A stretch of 64,000 nt of DNA from Azospirillum oleiclasticum (GTDB lineage Bacteria; Pseudomonadota; Alphaproteobacteria; Azospirillales; Azospirillaceae), in NCBI RefSeq assembly GCF_013423485.1, contig NZ_JABFFR010000014.1, positions 62,001 to 126,000 on the forward strand. The letters run 5' to 3'. Both the position numbers and the translations under genes were made by a program. The notes below the pieces were generated by a model. It ran no database searches. It saw only the letters and a list, made by a program, of their open reading frames with translations, and was not told the DNA's origin. The stretch's first letter is position 1. Every line of letters starts with the position of its first letter. Below are positions 7,785 through 16,761 of this stretch, piece by piece.

Positions 7785-7874
7785 TGGCGGACGGGGTGGG
7801 ATTCGAACCCACGGTGGGCGTGAACCCACGGCGGTTTTCAAGACCGCTGCCTTAAACCGCTCGGCCACCCGTCC
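7785..7874 (-). tRNA. tRNA-Ser(UGA), probable integration site
   Basis: Read on the reverse strand the gene starts GGACGGG and ends CCCGTCC-G-CCA, so the acceptor stem pairs fully and CCA is encoded. The anticodon stem GCGGT/ACCGC encloses a loop with TGA (7838-7840 on the + strand as TCA). A long variable arm (GTGGGTTCACGCCCAC) marks a serine tRNA, and the T arm has GGTTCGAATCC. The 3' end faces the phage-like block, the usual arrangement when an element recombines into a tRNA 3' half. The core attachment sequence cannot be delimited without the left copy. Confidence 0.95.
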
Positions 7875-7934
7875 GGTACGTCCGCGGATATAGGAAAGGG
7901 GGGCGGCGGTCAACAGGCGGGTTGCAGGTGGGGG

Positions 7935-8510
7935 TCACGAGCGCACGGGGCGGGCCAGGTTGCGCAGGCGGCGCACCGGCTTGGGCGGCGATGGCTCGTC
8001 GGAGAAGTCGGGTAGGGCGGGGGCGCGGGCGCAGATGCGCTGGATGATCCCGGCGGTGGCGTCGAGGTCCTCCAGCACCGCCGGTGCCACCTTGTCGGCG
8101 TATTGCGGGCGGGAGAGCTTCAGCCGCATCTCCTCGATGATGCGCAGCTCGGGCTCGAACAGCTCGCGGGCGCCGATGGGCAGGATCTGGTCGTCGCGCA
8201 TGCTGGCGAAGTAGCGGCGCGTGGCGTTGGCCAGCAGGCGGATCAGGAACAGGTCCATCTTCTCGAACTGTGCCCGCAGGTCGTCCACGCGGGTCTCAGA
8301 CAGGCTCTGCAGACGGTCCTCGGTCAGGGTGGCGAGCGCGCGGGCCTCCTCCACCTTCTTGCGGAAATCGAGGTAGGAGGCGAACCGGTCGCCACCCATG
8401 TCGCGCTGGGCGCGCTCGCCGAGCGCGACGGCCTCCCGCGCCTGCCGCTCGATGGCGTCGATCAGGCCGCGGATCTCGTCCCGCCCCGCCGAATCCCGCT
8501 TCCACGCCAT
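7935..8510 (-). CDS. Hypothetical helical protein
   Basis: I do not recognise a family. From the ATG at 8510 the product is 191 residues, starting MAWKRDSAGRDEIRGLIDAIERQA. Starts further upstream (up to 8603) are open but would add a less conserved-looking leader. The protein is rich in Glu, Arg, Leu and Ala and appears almost wholly alpha-helical (residues about 10-160), without signal peptide or membrane segment. The tail is basic and proline-rich (PSPPKPVRRLRNLARPVRS). It lies between the tRNA and xth on the same strand as xth. Confidence 0.65.
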   Translation of the reverse strand: MAWKRDSAGRDEIRGLIDAIERQAREAVALGERAQRDMGGDRFASYLDFRKKVEEARALATLTEDRLQSLSETRVDDLRAQFEKMDLFLIRLLANATRRYFASMRDDQILPIGARELFEPELRIIEEMRLKLSRPQYADKVAPAVLEDLDATAGIIQRICARAPALPDFSDEPSPPKPVRRLRNLARPVRS

Positions 8511-8615
8511 GATCGCCGCCGCTGCTCCCCTCACCATGCACCGCAGCACCAGCATGGCGGGGAAGGCGTTAACAAACTCCGATTGAATTCGATTGAAATG
8601 CAAACGAACGATCGG

Positions 8616-9386
8616 TCAGTCCATCAGTTCCACGATGACCGGCGTGTGGTCCGATGCCTTCTCCAGCCCACGCGGCCCGCGGTCGATGGTGCAGGCGGCC
8701 AATCGGTCGGCGGCCTGCGGCGACAGCAGGAAATGGTCGATGCGCAAGCCCTTGTCGCGCGGCCAGCAGCCGGCCTGATAATCCCAGAAGCTGTAGGCAT
8801 GGTCGTCGTCGTGCAGCGCGCGGTAGGCCTCGGTCAGGCCGAGATTGACGAGGGCACGGAATTTCGCCCGCGACTCCGGCCGGAACAGCGCGTCGTTGGC
8901 GAAGGCCTTCGGGTCGAACACGTCGCGCGGCTCGGGGATGATGTTGTAGTCGCCGCCGAGCACGAAGGGCACCTCTTCCGCCAGCAGGCGGGCGGCGTGG
9001 GCGTACAGCCGGTCCATCCAGCGCAGCTTGTAGGCGAACTTTTCCGTATCGACCGGATTGCCGTTGGGCAGGTAGAGCGAGGCGATGCGCAGGCCGTTCA
9101 TGTCGACCTCCACATAGCGGGCCTGCGTGTCCTCCTCCTCGCCCGGCAGGCGGGTCAGCACCACTTCGTGCGGCTTCTTCGACAGGAAGGCGACGCCGTT
9201 GTAGCTCTTCTGCCCGACCGCGGTGACGTGGTAGCCGAGATCCTCGAAGACGGCGGCGGGGAAAGCCGCGGTTTCGCACTTGATCTCCTGCAACAGCGCG
9301 ACGTCCGGCGCGGCGCTGCGCAGCCACTCGGTGACGATGGGCAGCCGCGCCTTCGCCGAGTTCACGTTCCAGGTGGCGATCCGCAA
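8616..9386 (-). CDS. xth: Exodeoxyribonuclease III
   Basis: A 256-residue member of the exonuclease-endonuclease-phosphatase fold that acts on abasic sites and 3' blocks in base-excision repair. All family motifs are visible: ATWNVNS with metal-contacting Asn near residue 7, LLQEIK with Glu34, LYLPNG, GGDYNI with Asp and Asn, and a final SDHTPV with the catalytic His. Length is normal for the bacterial XthA type. It ends 10 bp after erpA's stop in the same direction, so the two may be cotranscribed. Confidence 0.95.
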   Translation of the reverse strand: MRIATWNVNSAKARLPIVTEWLRSAAPDVALLQEIKCETAAFPAAVFEDLGYHVTAVGQKSYNGVAFLSKKPHEVVLTRLPGEEEDTQARYVEVDMNGLRIASLYLPNGNPVDTEKFAYKLRWMDRLYAHAARLLAEEVPFVLGGDYNIIPEPRDVFDPKAFANDALFRPESRAKFRALVNLGLTEAYRALHDDDHAYSFWDYQAGCWPRDKGLRIDHFLLSPQAADRLAACTIDRGPRGLEKASDHTPVIVELMD

Positions 9387-9396
9387 GATCCGGCGC

Positions 9397-9753
9397 TCAC
9401 ACCGCGAAGGAATTGCCGCAACCGCAGGAGGCGGTCGCGTTGGGGTTCTTGATCTGGAAGGCGGCGCCCATCAGGTCCTCCACGAAATCGAGCGTGGAGC
9501 CGTTGAGAAGATCGAGCGAGCAGTCGTCGGTGACCACCTTGGTGCCGGCGTTCTCGAACACATGGTCGTCCTCGTTGACCGCGTCGTCGAAGTTGAAGCC
9601 GTACTGGAAGCCGGAGCAGCCGCCGCCGGACACGGTCAACCGCAGCATCAGCCCCGGCCGGTCTTCCTGCGCGATCAGGAAGGCGACGCGCCGGGCGGCG
9701 CTGTCGGAAATGGTGAGCACGCGGGTCTCGGCAGGCAGGGCGGTGTCGGGCAT
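9397..9753 (-). CDS. erpA: Iron-sulfur cluster insertion protein ErpA
   Basis: This A-type carrier delivers [4Fe-4S] clusters to target enzymes such as IspG/IspH and respiratory dehydrogenases. The 118 residues contain the three ligand cysteines in their usual setting: Cys46 (GGGCSGF), Cys110 and Cys112 (SCGCGNSF at the end). The LDFVEDLMGAAFQIKNPNA stretch is typical of ErpA. IspH, a likely client, is encoded 44 kb away in the same window. Confidence 0.93.
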   Translation of the reverse strand: MPDTALPAETRVLTISDSAARRVAFLIAQEDRPGLMLRLTVSGGGCSGFQYGFNFDDAVNEDDHVFENAGTKVVTDDCSLDLLNGSTLDFVEDLMGAAFQIKNPNATASCGCGNSFAV

Positions 9754-9856
9754 GGCGTTATGTCCTCAGCCGGGCAGGGGATGTCCGGTCATTGAATGTA
9801 AGCGTGGCGGGGGCGTTCGTCAAAGCTCCGTCCCGCGCCGGCCACGGGCCGCGGGC

Positions 9857-10933
9857 TCACCGGCTGCGCAGTGACGCGTAGAGCCCCGCCAGACTCTGCG
9901 CCAGATGGTCCTTCTCGATATCCAGCGCCTTGCGTCCGGGAGCGGTCGCGTCGAGCGCGGCCAGTTCGGTTTCGACCGCCTTCAGCCGCTGCTTCTCCGT
10001 TTCGATCCGGGCAGCGATCCGGGCGAACTGCTCGTCGGCGGCTTCCACAGCGGCGCGCTGCTGGTTGCCCGTCCGATCGGCCAGCAGTTTGGTGACCGCC
10101 GGTGATGCCGCGTCGGTGAAGAACTTCGCGACGCCGGCCCGCGTGGTGCCGATGGCGCCGATGTCCACCGATGGCAGTTGTAGGTCGCGGAAGAAAGTCT
10201 CCTCCTCCTCGGCCATGGCGGCTCGCGCGGTGGCCACGGCCGCCCGCATGTCGCTGCGCAGCTCCGCGGCCAGGGCGATCCGCGTGCCGGTGGTCGCGAC
10301 CCGCTCCGGATCGGCCTGCCAGCGTGTGATCAAGCCCGCGTAGGTGGAGGAGATCTTCGACCTGGCGGTCCAGAACGCGGCGAAGCGGAAGCGCCGTCCG
10401 AAGGCGTCGCGCAGGATGCCCTGCGTCGCCGCGAACCCGGCGATCAGCGCGATCAATACCTCCGACAACGAGGTTCCAGCGCTGGCCGACGACGACAGGA
10501 GGACCGGGACCAGTCCGATTGCCATGGCGATGAACGGCATGCCGAGTGTGATGGCGAGCGCCGCCAGCAGGCCTCTCTGGTAGGCGCGCCTGCCCTCGTC
10601 GATCTTGTCCCCGTACCACGCGACGGCGAGCACCGTTTCTGTCATCAGCTCGACGATCTGGCGCTGATCTTCGGGAATGAAGTCCGTCAGCTTGGCGTCA
10701 ACGCCGATCGCTTCGAGAAACACGGGAGCGGTCGCAACCGCATTCTCCGCCGAGCGGACGGAGCCCTTGCCGCCGCTGGCGGGAAACCCGGTACCGACGG
10801 CGGCCTTCAACACCGGCGGCCGGCCGGCTGGCGGCGCGCCGGTGGGATTGTCCTGACCGTCGGCGGGAAGCGGAGGGCAATCAAGGGTTGTGGTGGTGTC
10901 GGCGGCCACAGAGAACGGTCCTCCAAAAAGCAC
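9857..10933 (-). CDS. Hypothetical two-helix membrane protein with coiled-coil tail
   Basis: No family recognised. The 358-residue product (GTG start, no clear ribosome site) has a Pro/Gly-rich N-terminus, then two probable transmembrane helices at about 121-147 and 155-175. A long helical, charged C-terminus follows, with a probable coiled coil at about 285-350. The two-helix plus soluble-helix layout recalls SLATT-type membrane effectors, but I see no diagnostic motif. It lies between erpA and dgt, which are otherwise core genes, and could be a lineage-specific insertion. An internal start is possible. Confidence 0.6.
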   Translation of the reverse strand: MLFGGPFSVAADTTTTLDCPPLPADGQDNPTGAPPAGRPPVLKAAVGTGFPASGGKGSVRSAENAVATAPVFLEAIGVDAKLTDFIPEDQRQIVELMTETVLAVAWYGDKIDEGRRAYQRGLLAALAITLGMPFIAMAIGLVPVLLSSSASAGTSLSEVLIALIAGFAATQGILRDAFGRRFRFAAFWTARSKISSTYAGLITRWQADPERVATTGTRIALAAELRSDMRAAVATARAAMAEEEETFFRDLQLPSVDIGAIGTTRAGVAKFFTDAASPAVTKLLADRTGNQQRAAVEAADEQFARIAARIETEKQRLKAVETELAALDATAPGRKALDIEKDHLAQSLAGLYASLRSR

Positions 10934-11148
10934 GCACTAGGAGTATGACAAGATAGCTATCGACCGTAAACTATGTCTCACTGGAATTTATATCGACTGG
11001 CGATCCACATGACTGCGCCCTGTGCCCGTTGAACGGCTGTGCGGGGCACGTGCGGTCCTGTTACGGGGTCCGGCCATCGGCTCGTTCCCCCGTCGTTCCC
11101 CCGCCTTCCCGGTTGCGCCGCACCCCGGCCCCGGCTAGGGTCCGGGCC

Positions 11149-12348
11149 ATGACGGCGGACAGCTTCCATGGATGGCTGGCACCCTACGCCACGTCGCCCG
11201 CGGCCAGCCGCGGCCGGCTGGTGGGGGAGCCGGAGAGCCCGACGCGCTCGTGCTTCCAGCGCGACCGCGACCGCATCGTGCATTCCGGGGCCTTCCGCAA
11301 GCTCAAGCACAAGACCCAGGTGTTCGTGTACCACGAGGGCGATTATTACCGCACCCGGCTGACCCACAGCCTGGAGGTGGCGCAGATCGCCCGCTCCATC
11401 TCGCGCGCGTTGCGGCTGAACGAGGATCTGGCGGAGGCGGTGGCGCTGGCCCACGACCTCGGCCACACCCCCTTCGGCCATGCCGGCGAGGCGGCGCTGG
11501 ACGACTGCATGAAGCCCTTCGGCGGCTTCTCGCACAACGATCAGTCGCTGCGCATCCTGACGCGGCTGGAGCGGCGCTACGCCGCCTTCGACGGGCTGAA
11601 CCTGACCTGGGAGACGCTGGAGGGGGTGGTCAAGCACAACGGACCGCTGCTGCCGCTGCCGGCCGGGGCGGTGCTGCCGGTGACCATCCGCGCCTTCCAG
11701 ACCGTCTGCGACCTGGATCTCGACACCAACCCGGGGCTGGAGGCGCAGGTCGCGGCGTTGGCCGACGACATCGCCTACAACAACCACGACATCGACGACG
11801 GTCTGCGCGCCGGCTTCTTCACGCTGGAGGAGATCGCCGAGCTGCCGTTGCTGGGCCCGATCATCGGCGACCTGCGCCGCCAATGGCCGGGGCTGGAGCA
11901 GCCGCGGCTGGTGCACGAGACGATCCGCTGCATGATCGACCGCATGGTCTCCGACCTTCTGGCCGAGACCGGCCGGCGCATCGCCGCGGCCGATCCCGGC
12001 GGCGTGGAGGAGGTGCGCCGGGCGCCGCGGGCGCTGGTCGCCTTCTCCGCCGGGATGGACGAGGTGCAGCGGCCGTTGCGCGCCTTCCTCAGGCAGCGCA
12101 TGTACCGCCACTACCGCGTCAACCGCGAGATGAGCAAGTGCAAGCGGGTGGTGCGCGCCCTGTTCGAGCTGTTCATGGCCGAACCCAACACCCTGCCCAC
12201 CTCCTGGCAGGTGGAGCTCCGTGACCACGGGGGCGACACCGATGACACGATGCGCGCCCGGCTGGTCGCGGACTATATTGCCGGGATGACCGACCGCTAC
12301 GCCCTGTCCGAACACCGCCGCCTGTTCGACGTCGATACGAAGACCTGA
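11149..12348 (+). CDS. dgt: Deoxyguanosinetriphosphate triphosphohydrolase-like protein
   Basis: This HD-domain enzyme hydrolyses dGTP or other dNTPs to nucleoside and triphosphate, affecting dNTP pools. From ATG 11149 it has 399 residues; upstream codons lack the family N-terminus. Conserved features are [36 protein letters not shown] with metal His73, [14 protein letters not shown] with His102-Asp103, and [10 protein letters not shown]. The ending [10 protein letters not shown] is typical of the alphaproteobacterial form. It lies 5 bp before argS and probably starts that operon. Confidence 0.93.
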   Translation: MTADSFHGWLAPYATSPAASRGRLVGEPESPTRSCFQRDRDRIVHSGAFRKLKHKTQVFVYHEGDYYRTRLTHSLEVAQIARSISRALRLNEDLAEAVALAHDLGHTPFGHAGEAALDDCMKPFGGFSHNDQSLRILTRLERRYAAFDGLNLTWETLEGVVKHNGPLLPLPAGAVLPVTIRAFQTVCDLDLDTNPGLEAQVAALADDIAYNNHDIDDGLRAGFFTLEEIAELPLLGPIIGDLRRQWPGLEQPRLVHETIRCMIDRMVSDLLAETGRRIAAADPGGVEEVRRAPRALVAFSAGMDEVQRPLRAFLRQRMYRHYRVNREMSKCKRVVRALFELFMAEPNTLPTSWQVELRDHGGDTDDTMRARLVADYIAGMTDRYALSEHRRLFDVDTKT

Positions 12349-12353
12349 AAACC

Positions 12354-14093
12354 ATGAACATCTTCAAAGCGTTCGAGACCGACATCCGCACCCTGCTCGG
12401 TGAGCTGGCCGCCGAGGGCGCGCTGCCCGCCGGGCTGGACACGGCCCGCGTGACGGTGGAGCCGCCGCGCGAGGCGGCGCACGGCGACCTGTCCACCAAC
12501 GCCGCCATGGTGCTGGCCAAACCCGCCGGCATGCCGCCGCGCAAGCTGGCCGAGATGCTGGTCGAGCGCCTGCGGCAACGCGCGGACGTGACGGCGGCGG
12601 AGATCGCCGGCCCCGGCTTCGTCAACCTGCGGCTCGACCCGGCGGTGTGGCGGGATCGGGTGCGCGACGTGCTGTCCGCCGGTCCCGCCTATGGCGACAG
12701 CGCGATGGGCGGCGGCCTGCCGGTCAATGTGGAGTATGTCTCGGCCAACCCCACCGGGCCGCTGCACGCCGCGCACGGGCGTGGCGCCGTGTTCGGCGAC
12801 GCGCTGGCGGCGCTGCTGGCCAAGGCCGGCTACGCGGTGACGCGCGAGTACTACATCAACGACGCGGGCGCCCAGGTCGATGTGCTCGCCCGCTCGGCCT
12901 ACCTGCGCTACCGCGAGGCGCTGGGTGAGGCGATCGGCGACATCCCGGCCGGCCTCTACCCCGGCGAGTATCTGAAGGATGTGGGCGAGGCGCTGGCGGG
13001 GCGCGACGGCGACCGCTGGCTGGCCGCGGAGGAGGCCGACTGGCTGCCGGCGGTGCGCGACTTCGCGATCGCCGAGATCCTGAAGACCATCAAGGCCGAC
13101 CTCGACCTGCTGGGCGTGCGGATGGACGTCTACACCTCCGAGCGCGGGCTGGTCGCCTCCGGCGCCGTGGACACGGCGCTGGCGTCACTGGAGGAGCGCG
13201 GGCTGATCTATGTCGGCGTGCTGGAGCCGCCCAAGGGCAAGAAGCCCGAGGACTGGGAGCCGCGGCCGCAGACCCTGTTCGCCGCCACCCGCTTCGGCGA
13301 CGACGTCGACCGGCCGCTGAAGAAGTCCGACGGCTCCAACACCTACTTCGCCAACGACATCGCCTACCATTTCGACAAGTTCCGGCGCGGCTTCGGCAGC
13401 CAGATCGACGTGTGGGGGGCCGACCATGGCGGCTACATCAAGCGCATGCAGGCGGCCACAACGGCGGTGACCGATGGCAAGGCGGCGCTGGACGTGAAGA
13501 TCTGCCAGCTCGTCCACCTGCTCCAGGACGGCAAGCCGGTGAAGATGTCCAAGCGCGCCGGCACCTTCGTGACGCTGAGCGACGTCATCGGCGAGGTGGG
13601 CAAGGACGTCGTCCGCTTCATCATGCTGACCCGGCGCAACGACCAGACGCTGGACTTCGACTTCGCCAAGGTGACCGAGCAGTCCAAGGACAACCCGGTC
13701 TTCTACGTGCAGTACGCGCACGCCCGCTGCCGCTCCGTGCTGCGCCACGCCGGCGACCCCAAGCCGGCCGAGCTGGTGAACGTCGACCTGTCGCGGCTCG
13801 ATGCGCCGGAGGAGATGGCGCTGGTGCGGCGCATGGCGACCTGGCCGCGGCAGGTGGAGTCGGCGGCCGAGGCGCACGAGCCACACCGCGTGGCGTTCTA
13901 TCTCTATGACCTTGCCAGCGACTTCCACGCGCTGTGGAATCGGGGCAAGGACGACACCACCTTGCGATTCCTGGTCGACGGCGACGAGGCGCTGACGCGG
14001 GCACGGCTGGCGATGGTGTCGGCCGTCGCCACGGTCATCGCGTCCGGTCTGGCCGTGATGGGTGTGGAACCGGTGGAGGAGATGCGATCGTGA
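12354..14093 (+). CDS. argS: Arginine--tRNA ligase
   Basis: Class I synthetase charging tRNA-Arg. The 579 residues contain the N-terminal ARGS-specific domain, the HIGH signature as HAAH (138-141, within [11 protein letters not shown]), and the KMSK loop as KMSKRAG near residue 398. The C-terminal anticodon-binding DALR-type domain includes YVQYAHARC and ends near residue 575. The stop overlaps the next gene's GTG by four bases (GTGA), indicating coupled translation with the SPOR protein. Confidence 0.97.
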   Translation: MNIFKAFETDIRTLLGELAAEGALPAGLDTARVTVEPPREAAHGDLSTNAAMVLAKPAGMPPRKLAEMLVERLRQRADVTAAEIAGPGFVNLRLDPAVWRDRVRDVLSAGPAYGDSAMGGGLPVNVEYVSANPTGPLHAAHGRGAVFGDALAALLAKAGYAVTREYYINDAGAQVDVLARSAYLRYREALGEAIGDIPAGLYPGEYLKDVGEALAGRDGDRWLAAEEADWLPAVRDFAIAEILKTIKADLDLLGVRMDVYTSERGLVASGAVDTALASLEERGLIYVGVLEPPKGKKPEDWEPRPQTLFAATRFGDDVDRPLKKSDGSNTYFANDIAYHFDKFRRGFGSQIDVWGADHGGYIKRMQAATTAVTDGKAALDVKICQLVHLLQDGKPVKMSKRAGTFVTLSDVIGEVGKDVVRFIMLTRRNDQTLDFDFAKVTEQSKDNPVFYVQYAHARCRSVLRHAGDPKPAELVNVDLSRLDAPEEMALVRRMATWPRQVESAAEAHEPHRVAFYLYDLASDFHALWNRGKDDTTLRFLVDGDEALTRARLAMVSAVATVIASGLAVMGVEPVEEMRS

Positions 14094-15010
14094 GTTTGGA
14101 TCACGACGTCCATTATTCGACCGGCACCTACGGGCATGTGGCCCCCCCGCGGCGGCGCCGCGGGCTGTTGGGCTACGCGCTGCCGGTGGTCGGAATCCTG
14201 GCCTTCGCGGGGGCCGTGGTCGTCGTCTATGGCGGCGGGTCCGGTTCGGGCGGCATCGGCGGCGGGCCGCCGCTGATCGAGGCCGACGGCACCCCCACCA
14301 AGCTGCGCCCGCAGGAGCCGGGCGGCATGGAGGTGCCGCACCAGGACAAGCTCGTCTACGAACGGCTGCACAACGGCACGTCCAAGCCGTCGGTCGAGCG
14401 GCTGCTGCCGCCGCCGGAAACGCCGCTGCCGCGCCCGGTGGTGACGCCGCAGCTTCCGCCGCCGCTGCCGGTGCCGACGCCGCCCGGTCTGGCGCAGGTG
14501 ATCCCCGCTCCGCCGCCGGCGGCGGAGCCGCCGGCCGTGTCGCCGGCAACGCCGGCTCCGGCCCCGGTCCCTGCGCAAACGGCCCAGGCGCCGCGCGCCA
14601 CCGCGCCCTCCGCGGCGCCCGCCGCCACCCCGGCCCCCGCGCCACGTGTTCAGGCGGCCCCCCCGGCGACGGCCCCTGCGAAGCCGGCACCCACGCCAGC
14701 CCAGCCGCAGACCGCGGTCTTGCCGCCGCCGGCAGCGGCTCCGGCGAAGCCGGCGGGGGGCAGCGGCGCCTGGCGCGTCCAGCTCGCCTCCGTCCGCAGC
14801 GAGACGGAAGCGCAGGCGGAGTGGAAGCGGCTGCAATCCCGCTACGGCGACGCGCTCGGCGGCCTGTCCATGTCGATCGTCCGCGCCGATTTGGGCGACA
14901 AGGGCGTCTATTTCCGGGTGCAGGGCACCGGTGCCGACGAGGAGCGGGCGAAATCCGTCTGCAGCCAGTTGAAGGCCCAGAACGTGGGGTGCGTGGTTGT
15001 CCGTCCTTAA
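14090..15010 (+). CDS. Membrane-anchored SPOR-domain protein
   Basis: From the GTG overlapping the argS stop, the product is 306 residues: a short cytoplasmic Arg-rich segment (PPRRRRG), one transmembrane helix at about 26-46, a long Pro/Ala-rich periplasmic linker of about 130 residues, and a C-terminal SPOR domain from about 232 ([21 protein letters not shown]). SPOR domains bind peptidoglycan stripped of side peptides at division sites. A septal role is likely, in keeping with nagZ next door. The linker's low complexity makes its length variable between relatives. Confidence 0.88.
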   Translation: MSLDHDVHYSTGTYGHVAPPRRRRGLLGYALPVVGILAFAGAVVVVYGGGSGSGGIGGGPPLIEADGTPTKLRPQEPGGMEVPHQDKLVYERLHNGTSKPSVERLLPPPETPLPRPVVTPQLPPPLPVPTPPGLAQVIPAPPPAAEPPAVSPATPAPAPVPAQTAQAPRATAPSAAPAATPAPAPRVQAAPPATAPAKPAPTPAQPQTAVLPPPAAAPAKPAGGSGAWRVQLASVRSETEAQAEWKRLQSRYGDALGGLSMSIVRADLGDKGVYFRVQGTGADEERAKSVCSQLKAQNVGCVVVRP

Positions 15011-16049
15011 GCCGAGGCCGGCCCCGCGGCACCCGTGTGCCCTCATCGTCGGCTGCGCGGGCACCACGCTCGGTGCGGACGAGCGCGCCTTCCTCGCCGA
15101 GGCCGACCCGCTCGGCTTCATCCTGTTCCGCCGTAATTGCGAGAACCCGGTGCAGGTGCGCGCTCTGGTCGCCGACCTGCGCGCCGCGGTCGGCCGCGCC
15201 GACGCGCCGGTTCTGATCGACCAGGAGGGCGGACGCGTCGCCCGCCTGCGCCCGCCGCACTGGCCGACCAACCCGCCGGCCCGCCGCTTCGGCGAGCTGG
15301 CGGAACGCGACCGCGCCGCCGGCCGGCGCGCCGCCTGGATCAACGGGCGACTGCTGGCGCTGATGCTGCTGGACCTCGGCATCACCGTGGACTGCGCGCC
15401 GGTGTGCGATGTGCCGGTCGACGGGGCGCACGATGTGATCGGCGACCGCGCCTTCGCCAACGACCCCGCCCTGGTGGCCGAGCTGGCGCGCGCCACCTGC
15501 GAGGGGCTGATGGCGGGTGGCGTGCTGCCGGTGATCAAGCATCTGCCCGGCCACGGGCGCGCCTGCGCCGACAGCCATATGGAGCTGCCGGTGGTGGACA
15601 CCGCGGCGCACGAGCTGGCCGCCACCGATTACGCCCCGTTCCGCGCGCTGGCCGACATGCCGCTGGGCATGATGGCGCATGTGGTCTTGCGGGCGGTGGA
15701 CGCCGACCACCCCGCCAGCACCTCGCGCCGGGTGGTGGAGGAGATCGTGCGCGGCGCGCCGATCGGCTTCGACGGGCTGCTGTTCAGCGACGACCTGTCC
15801 ATGGGGGCGCTGGCCGGCGGCATGGGCGAGCGCGCGGAGGCGGTGCTTGCCGCCGGCATCGACGTGGTGCTCCACTGCAACGGCGACCTGGACGAGATGC
15901 GCGCGGCCGCCGCGGCGGTCCCGCCGCTGGGCTACGCCGCGGCGCAGCGCTGGGTGCGGGCGCAGGCGGCGCGTGCCGTGCCCGGAGCTGTGGACGAGGC
16001 GGAACTGCGCGCCGAGCTGAACGGCCTGCTCGGGCTGCCGGCGGTCTGA
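14997..16049 (+). CDS. nagZ: Beta-N-acetylhexosaminidase NagZ
   Basis: A cytoplasmic glycoside hydrolase family 3 enzyme that removes GlcNAc from anhydromuropeptides during cell-wall recycling. The 350 residues include LIDQEGGRVARL, the substrate-binding KHLPGHGRACADSH loop carrying the catalytic His, and FSDDLSMGAL with the nucleophile Asp. The start is probably TTG at 14997, overlapping the SPOR gene by 14 bp; no better start lies in frame nearby. It fits an operon with cell-wall and chromosome-segregation genes. Confidence 0.95.
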   Translation: MSVLKPRPAPRHPCALIVGCAGTTLGADERAFLAEADPLGFILFRRNCENPVQVRALVADLRAAVGRADAPVLIDQEGGRVARLRPPHWPTNPPARRFGELAERDRAAGRRAAWINGRLLALMLLDLGITVDCAPVCDVPVDGAHDVIGDRAFANDPALVAELARATCEGLMAGGVLPVIKHLPGHGRACADSHMELPVVDTAAHELAATDYAPFRALADMPLGMMAHVVLRAVDADHPASTSRRVVEEIVRGAPIGFDGLLFSDDLSMGALAGGMGERAEAVLAAGIDVVLHCNGDLDEMRAAAAAVPPLGYAAAQRWVRAQAARAVPGAVDEAELRAELNGLLGLPAV

Positions 16050-16058
16050 CGGAAGGGG

Positions 16059-16757
16059 ATGGGCGTGGAAAGCTGGCTGTTCACCGCGACGGCGGTCGCC
16101 ATCCCGGCGATCCTCGCCATCACCCTGCACGAGGCGGCGCACGGCTGGGCCGCCTGGAAGCTGGGCGACGACACGGCCAAGGTGCTGGGACGCGTCACCT
16201 TCAACCCGCTGCGCCACATCGACCCGTTCGGCACCGTCATCCTGCCGGCGCTGATGTATTTCACCACCGGCTTCGTGTTCGGCTGGGCCAAGCCGGTGCC
16301 GGTGAATTTCAACCGGCTGAACAACCCGCGCATGGACATGGTGAAGGTCGCCATCGCCGGACCGGCCATCAACTTCGTTCTGGCGCTGGTGTCGGCCTGG
16401 CTGTGGGGCTTCCTTCCCGCTGACGGTCTGGGCGGCGGCGGACCCACCGTCGGAACCTGGGCGAAGGCGGCGCTGGAGGTGTCGGTCTTCGTCAACGTCA
16501 TCCTGATGGTCTTCAACCTGATCCCGCTGCCGCCGCTGGACGGCGGGCGGGTGGCGGTCGGGCTGCTGCCGGACGCTTTGGCGGTGCCGCTGGCGCGGAT
16601 GGAGCGGGTGGGGCTGCTGCTGCTGATCGGCGTGCTGTTCCTTCTGCCCATGCTGGCGCGGGAGTTCGGCTACGACCTCAACCTGCTCGGCTGGATCCTC
16701 GGGCCGCCGGTGGACGCGGTGATCGAGGTGATCCGCGTGCTGACGGGGAACGACTGA
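16059..16757 (+). CDS. Site-2 protease family zinc metalloprotease (M50)
   Basis: A 232-residue integral membrane protease with the zinc motif HEAAH at residues 24-28 in the first helix and the third ligand Asp161 in NLIPLPPLDGGR. About five to six transmembrane helices are visible and there is no PDZ or CBS domain, so this is the short Rip/YwhC-like class. Its substrate is unknown. It sits between nagZ (9 bp) and scpA (4 bp), an arrangement common in alphaproteobacteria. Confidence 0.92.
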   Translation: MGVESWLFTATAVAIPAILAITLHEAAHGWAAWKLGDDTAKVLGRVTFNPLRHIDPFGTVILPALMYFTTGFVFGWAKPVPVNFNRLNNPRMDMVKVAIAGPAINFVLALVSAWLWGFLPADGLGGGGPTVGTWAKAALEVSVFVNVILMVFNLIPLPPLDGGRVAVGLLPDALAVPLARMERVGLLLLIGVLFLLPMLAREFGYDLNLLGWILGPPVDAVIEVIRVLTGND

Positions 16758-16761
16758 GGCC

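Larger units (their letters stand above)
2..7874 (+). mobile_element. Capsid-forming satellite-like element integrated at tRNA-Ser (right part)
   Basis: The block runs from a primase-like gene through a full head/packaging set (portal, protease-capsid, decoration-like, connector, adaptor, HNH, TerS, TerL) and stops about 180 bp before the 3' end of a tRNA-Ser gene. All genes lie on one strand with short gaps or overlaps. No tail tube, tape measure, baseplate, holin or endolysin gene is present, and core chromosomal genes begin directly after the tRNA. Known capsid-forming phage-inducible islands (cf-PICIs) carry this content. A remnant prophage that lost its tail genes is the main alternative. 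The left end, integrase and regulators lie outside the window. Confidence 0.7.
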
